Source: Polyangiaceae bacterium
Lineage (GTDB): Bacteria; Myxococcota_A; Polyangia; Polyangiales; Polyangiaceae
Assembly: GCA_022447485.1 (NCBI GenBank)
Contig: JAKVCH010000174.1
Location: 1-6,587 of the forward strand
Length of the DNA: 6,587 nt
Direction: 5' to 3'
Below are positions 5,885 to 6,587 of the stretch, piece after piece. How positions within the stretch are numbered: the stretch's first letter is position 1; every line of letters starts with the position of its first letter. A program made the translations under genes and the position numbers. A model generated the notes under the pieces. That model was not told the origin of the DNA, made no database searches, and saw nothing but the letters and a program-made list of their open reading frames with translations.

Positions 5885-6587
5885 ATGCCGATTACTCCAG
5901 CTGATTGTTTTCTCAAGACAAGAAAGAGTTCCACCCGACCAATCTTTCTCTTACATGTGAGTGACTTTGAGTCGTGGCGCGACTCTGCGCCCGCTGAAAT
6001 TACATCTTGGCTCGACGTTCAAAACTTTCAAGCACGGCCTGGCGCTTGTACTCTGTTGCCGTCCCAACAAGGGCTGGCAGGCGTTCTGTTGACCTACGAC
6101 GATATCACCTGCCCTTTTGAGTTTGCAGAGCTCCAACGCATTCTTCCTGAGGGCAGCTACGAAGTCGAACCTGAAATCTCAGCGGAAGCAGCCGAGGCTG
6201 TTTGCTTGGGCTTCGGGTTAGCCGCCTATGAGTTTAGAGAATACAAGACCAAAAAGAAGCCAGCGCAGGCAACTCTTGTGTGGCCTCAAGAGGCGAATAA
6301 AAAGCAAATCCTAGCCCGTTTGGAGGGCATCTGGCTCACTCGCGATCTAGTCAACCGGCCTGCCAATGACATGGGCCCAGAAGAACTGGCAGCTGTTGCA
6401 AAGTCGGTGAGCAAGAATCATCAGGCGAAGTTTAAGGTCATTGTGGGAGAGTCTTTACTAAAGAAAAACTTCCCCATGATTCATGCTGTCGGCAGAGCAT
6501 CGTCCCGAGCACCTCGGCTGATCGATTTTCAGTGGGGAAACCCGAAGAACCCTCTGGTCACTCTCGTTGGAAAGGGCGTTTGCTTTG
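5885..6587 (+). CDS. Leucyl aminopeptidase family protein (peptidase M17), 3'-partial
   Basis: This would be a cytosolic dinuclear-metal exopeptidase that removes N-terminal residues from peptides. The first 234 codons are in the window. They cover the poorly conserved N-terminal domain and the start of the catalytic domain. Matching family blocks are RDLVNRPANDMGPEEL (153-168), NFPMIHAVGRAS (195-206), RAPRLIDFQWG (208-218) and LVGKGVCF (227-234). K230 in that last block corresponds to the first metal-binding/catalytic lysine of M17 enzymes. The window stops just before the expected DTGG, so the remaining metal ligands and the catalytic arginine cannot be checked. The segment EYKTKKKPAQATLVWP before the catalytic domain is typical of the alpha/gammaproteobacterial subgroup distinct from classical PepA. 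ATG 5885 has only a weak GGA close upstream and no clear Shine-Dalgarno. It follows the signalling genes after 59 bp and is probably functionally separate. Confidence 0.85.
   Translation, partial: MPITPADCFLKTRKSSTRPIFLLHVSDFESWRDSAPAEITSWLDVQNFQARPGACTLLPSQQGLAGVLLTYDDITCPFEFAELQRILPEGSYEVEPEISAEAAEAVCLGFGLAAYEFREYKTKKKPAQATLVWPQEANKKQILARLEGIWLTRDLVNRPANDMGPEELAAVAKSVSKNHQAKFKVIVGESLLKKNFPMIHAVGRASSRAPRLIDFQWGNPKNPLVTLVGKGVCF

Overview
The window looks like chromosomal DNA of a Gram-negative bacterium, probably a proteobacterium in the broad sense (alpha-, gamma- or delta/oligoflexia-like). The evidence is a DmsC-type quinol-oxidising anchor, a NasA/NapA-like molybdenum reductase, a six-helix membrane histidine-kinase-like protein, and an M17 aminopeptidase of the type common in alpha- and gammaproteobacteria. 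Base composition is roughly balanced, dense coding is all on the + strand, and no mobile element, RNA gene, CRISPR array or long repeat was seen. The genus cannot be named from this sequence.

Region 1 (1-3162) encodes a membrane-bound molybdoenzyme. A DmsC/NrfD-like anchor (open at the left edge, probably the C-terminal part of a longer protein) overlaps by ATGA the gene for a 736-residue bis-MGD reductase with one [4Fe-4S] cluster and a cysteine molybdenum ligand. The catalytic subunit most resembles the assimilatory/periplasmic nitrate reductase branch (NasA/NarB/NapA) but carries no Tat signal. This suggests a quinol-fed, cytoplasm-facing nitrate reductase or a close relative. The substrate is inferred, not proven.

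Region 2 (3163-3636) has an 87-bp gap and then a 128-residue Rieske [2Fe-2S] protein starting at GTG. A plausible sigma70-type promoter (TTGGGA, 17 bp, TATAGT) ends six bases before that GTG, so the mRNA may be leaderless.

Region 3 (3623-5825) has two genes that overlap each other and the Rieske gene (14 and 8 nt). One is a membrane histidine-kinase-like protein with an intact phosphoacceptor-histidine region but an ATP-binding domain that has lost its N-box asparagines and G-box glycines. The other is an unrecognised 143-residue soluble protein with a GTG start. No response regulator is visible.

Region 4 (5826-6587) is a 59-bp gap with a possible extended -10 element, again exactly six bases before the start codon, followed by the first 234 codons of an M17 leucyl aminopeptidase-family gene cut off by the right edge just before its main metal-binding motif. 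This looks like the start of a separate, housekeeping unit.

The layout suggests an electron-transfer module (anchor, reductase, Rieske protein) joined to a membrane signalling pair. The most unusual points are the degenerate kinase, the Tat-less reductase beside a DmsC anchor, the unknown 143-residue protein, and two candidate leaderless starts with the same geometry.
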